NCBI GenBank assembly: GCA_001784275.1
Contig: MFQB01000022.1
Location: 17,046 to 25,088 of the forward strand
From: Candidatus Magasanikbacteria bacterium RIFCSPHIGHO2_02_FULL_47_14
GTDB lineage: Bacteria; Patescibacteriota; Patescibacteriia; Magasanikbacterales; UBA922
Length of the DNA: 8,043 nucleotides
Direction of reading: 5' to 3'
Shown here: in pieces, positions 5,977-8,043 of the stretch
How positions within the stretch are numbered: the stretch's first letter is position 1
Layout: each line of letters begins with the position of its first letter
Notes under the pieces: model-generated
Told to the model about the DNA's origin: nothing
Databases searched by the model: none
What the model saw: the letters and a program-made list of their open reading frames with translations, nothing else
Program-made: the position numbers and the translations under genes

Positions 5977-5999
5977 TGATAGGTACAGATTACCTATCA
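5977..5999. promoter_or_regulatory. 23-bp perfect palindrome, operator-like, in front of the GC-rich operon
   Basis: TGATAGGTA and TACCTATCA are perfect 9-bp inverted arms around CAGAT. The site lies 39 bases upstream of the sensor gene start. It overlaps the possible -10 sequences TATGAT (6001-5996) and TAGGTA (5996-5991); the latter is 17 bases from a TTGACG (6019-6014). Position and symmetry fit the binding site of a dimeric repressor controlling the two-gene cassette. No regulator gene is in the window. The promoter elements are imperfect, so the operator call is firmer than the promoter call. Confidence 0.6.
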
Positions 6000-6020
6000 T
6001 ATACCAGGAGTTTCGTCAAT

Positions 6021-6045
6021 ATAAAAACAGCCCGGGTACCCGGGC
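6021..6045 (-). terminator. Intrinsic terminator of ileS
   Basis: The 16-base palindrome GCCCGGGTACCCGGGC (6030-6045) folds as a six-bp all-GC stem with a GTAC loop. In the minus direction it is followed by TGTTTTTAT. It begins 19 bases after the ileS stop, the expected place for a factor-independent terminator, and closes the ileS transcript before the GC-rich cassette. Confidence 0.75.
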
Positions 6046-6064
6046 CATCCATTTATTTTGTATG

Positions 6065-8043
6065 CTATATCTTTTGTACTGCAATTTTTATGCCCACTTC
6101 TTCCACTGCTATCTCTCCTACGCCTTCCACAACTTTTTGTGCTACCACTTGTCTTTTTATCTCATCAGCAGCAGCCAACACCACCGATCGCACCGACTGA
6201 TCTTGCGTCTCAAAAGAAACAACGATTTGGTCAGTGGGTGTTAACTTTTGTTCTTTTCGTATTTGGTTGACCGCACGGATAACTTCTCGCACAACTCCTT
6301 CGTTTCTTAACTGCTCATCCAAAGAAATCTGTAATCCAACACTTAGCCCGCCATCTTCACGTTTTACCCATTCTGAATTTTCCTGCGCTAACTCACCAGT
6401 GCTTACTTGTTTTACATTCAACTCGTCTGCAACGATCTGCCTTACCTCCTGAGATAACTCACGCGTCACGCGCAACTCACGCAAGGGTTGGCGTACACGG
6501 ATCCCGGCTTCTTTGCGCAGTGACAGCCCCATTTCTACAACTTTGCGAGCAACAATCATCTCTTCCAACACTGCCTGGTCGATCAACGAGCCGTCACACT
6601 CCGGCCACATCTCAAGATGAACACTTTTGCCGCTGTTTGAAACCACACCGTACACTTTTTCTGAAATAAACGGAGCAATAGGCGCCATCAACTTCGACAG
6701 GTTTTCCAAGACATATCTGAGTGTACCAATTGCTGCATGTTTGTCTTGCTCGTCGCCAGACTTAAACCTGTCACGGGAACGACGGACATACCACGTAGAC
6801 AAGTCATCGATGAAGTCTTTGATAGGTCGGCTTGCACGAACTGTGTCATAGTAATCAAAATGCGCAGTCACCTCGCGGGTCAACTCATGCAATCGAGAGA
6901 CGATCCAACGGTCCAGAAGGTGTTTGTTGTCGTGCACGTCGTACGGTTGCAACTCAGTACCGGAAACATACATACGATAAAACTCAACTACGTTCCACAA
7001 GATATTTATCACTTTGTTGTAAATGTCCCGAACCTCACGGTCATTAAAAAATAAATTCTCTGCCTGCATAACCGTGCTGCTCATCAAATAATACCGCAGC
7101 GCGTCAACTCCATATTGCTCGATAATCACCCACGGATCGGTATAGTTCCGCTTTGACTTAGACAACTTTTCGCCTTTTTCATTCAAAATTGTGCCTGTGC
7201 AGACAACATTTTCAAAACTTACTTCGTCGAACAACAATGTTGCAATGGCATGCATGTAGTAAAACCATGCGCGTGTCTGTGCAATATATTCAGCAATAAA
7301 CTGACCCGGGAATCGTTTCTCAAAAACTTCCTTATTTTCAAACGGATAGTGAAATTCGGCAAACGGCATGGAGCCTGACTCAACCCAACAGTCAACCACT
7401 TCCGGAATGCGGCGCATCTCTCCGCTACATGCGTCACAGCGCAACACCACTGCGTCTACCAGATGTTTATGCAAATCCATCTCTTGCACCACCTCTGACT
7501 TGTATACCTCTTCGAAGTTGGTTGCTTTTGCCTTTAACTCTGCAACACTTCCGACACACGCGACGTTCGTACAGTTCTCAGTGGTGCAGCGCCAAAATGG
7601 CAACGGGGTTGCCCAATATCTGTTGCGCGAGATATTCCAGTCAGGTGCGGTTTCCAAAATGTTCAAAAATCGTCCGTGCTTGAGATGTTCCGGAAACCAG
7701 CTGATCTTTTCATTTAGCTCAATCATCCGATCTTTCACCTTTTGGATGTTGATAAACCAGGCAGAGATCGCGTTGTAAAAAAGTTGCGTGTCACAGCGCC
7801 AACAGTGTGGGTACGAGTGGGTATGCTGCTCTTTGGAAAACAATAGGCCACGCGCTTCCAAATCTTTTTTAATTTCTTTTTCTGCTTTTTTAAAATACTG
7901 ACCACGAATGTTTTCCGGAACGACATCAGTAAAGACCCCGGCTTCGTCGAGCATTGGCACCATTGGCAAGTCCAGCTTCAGTCCCAAGTTGTAGTCGTCT
8001 TCACCGTAGATAACAGCTGTATGCACAATCCCGGTTCCTTCTT
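6065..8043 (-). CDS. ileS: Isoleucyl-tRNA synthetase, type 2 (eukaryote-like), N-terminus beyond right edge
   Basis: Class I synthetase that charges tRNA-Ile and edits misactivated valine in the cytoplasm. The window holds 658 residues of a protein normally about 1000 or more long. The frame is open to the right edge and reads EGTGIVH just before GEDDYNLG, the conserved end of the editing domain, so a GTG at 8026 is internal and not a start. Next come HCWRCD, the WNISRNRYWATPLPFWRC block, zinc-type cysteines, DCWVESGSMPFA (about 7365-7395) and the signature lysine loop KLSKS (7154-7168) followed by KRNYTDP. The tail contains the anticodon-binding helices (LDRWIVSRLHEL) and an extra C-terminal domain. 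CW[FV]ESGSMP[YF]A and SK[SR]xxNY[PT]DP are typical of the type 2 branch, which in studied cases is insensitive to mupirocin. The HIGH motif must lie beyond the edge. TAG stop at 6067-6065. Confidence 0.96.
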   Translation of the reverse strand, partial: EGTGIVHTAVIYGEDDYNLGLKLDLPMVPMLDEAGVFTDVVPENIRGQYFKKAEKEIKKDLEARGLLFSKEQHTHSYPHCWRCDTQLFYNAISAWFINIQKVKDRMIELNEKISWFPEHLKHGRFLNILETAPDWNISRNRYWATPLPFWRCTTENCTNVACVGSVAELKAKATNFEEVYKSEVVQEMDLHKHLVDAVVLRCDACSGEMRRIPEVVDCWVESGSMPFAEFHYPFENKEVFEKRFPGQFIAEYIAQTRAWFYYMHAIATLLFDEVSFENVVCTGTILNEKGEKLSKSKRNYTDPWVIIEQYGVDALRYYLMSSTVMQAENLFFNDREVRDIYNKVINILWNVVEFYRMYVSGTELQPYDVHDNKHLLDRWIVSRLHELTREVTAHFDYYDTVRASRPIKDFIDDLSTWYVRRSRDRFKSGDEQDKHAAIGTLRYVLENLSKLMAPIAPFISEKVYGVVSNSGKSVHLEMWPECDGSLIDQAVLEEMIVARKVVEMGLSLRKEAGIRVRQPLRELRVTRELSQEVRQIVADELNVKQVSTGELAQENSEWVKREDGGLSVGLQISLDEQLRNEGVVREVIRAVNQIRKEQKLTPTDQIVVSFETQDQSVRSVVLAAADEIKRQVVAQKVVEGVGEIAVEEVGIKIAVQKI

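Noticed and set aside
6030..6045. SmaI/KpnI-like palindrome suggesting cloning-vector polylinker
   Set aside because: Only this palindrome matches, no other polylinker sites follow, and its position after a stop codon with a T tract explains it as a terminator.
5048..6244. 398-codon plus-strand open frame across the GC-rich block
   Set aside because: It runs antisense to two genes with strong SD sequences and sensible domains, has no domain pattern of its own, and crosses the operator and the ileS terminator. Long spurious frames are expected in GC-rich DNA.
8021..8026. GTG at 8026 as the start of ileS
   Set aside because: The frame continues upstream as EGTGI, part of the conserved GTGIVH block, so the gene simply runs off the right edge.

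Overview
The window is bacterial, gene-dense, and every convincing gene lies on the minus strand. It consists of a moderate-GC host backbone (roughly 45% GC by eye) interrupted by a GC-rich block at about 4750-5975. The backbone genes have short gaps and no visible Shine-Dalgarno (SD) sequences. They include an isoleucyl-tRNA synthetase of the eukaryote-like (type 2) kind. This would suit a small-genome, uncultivated bacterium such as a member of Patescibacteria/CPR, but that placement is an inference from gene style and not proven here.

Layout in the direction of transcription (right to left): (1) 8043-6065, the C-terminal two thirds of ileS, cut by the right edge and followed by a GC hairpin with a T tract (6045-6021). 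(2) 5999-4735, a GC-rich two-gene cassette: a soluble sensor-like protein (5938-5486) and a membrane-anchored GAF-like protein (5476-4817). It has strong SD sequences, a 23-bp operator-like palindrome at its front and its own terminator hairpin at its end. The second gene seems to change reading frame near 4870. (3) 4692-4543, a near-consensus sigma-70 promoter (TTGACA-N17-TATACT) and a leader of about 115 nt. The leader holds palindromes, a 23-codon small ORF and a 13-bp hairpin that ends six bases before the next gene. (4) 4542-1, a three-gene operon: an 802-residue protein with two complete ATP-grasp ligase units, a compact SET-domain protein lysine methyltransferase, and an M49 (dipeptidyl peptidase III-like) zinc metallopeptidase that runs off the left edge.

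The ATP-grasp/SET/M49 operon is the most interesting part. Two ATP-dependent carboxylate-amine ligases, a protein methyltransferase and a peptidase that trims short peptides suggest a pathway that makes, modifies and turns over a peptide or protein tag. No such pathway is established by the sequence itself. The GC-rich sensor cassette between ileS and this operon looks acquired from a high-GC donor, or is an assembly chimera. Its own terminator and the following strong promoter suggest it is transcriptionally insulated from the ligase operon. No tRNA, rRNA, CRISPR array, transposase or integrase was found.
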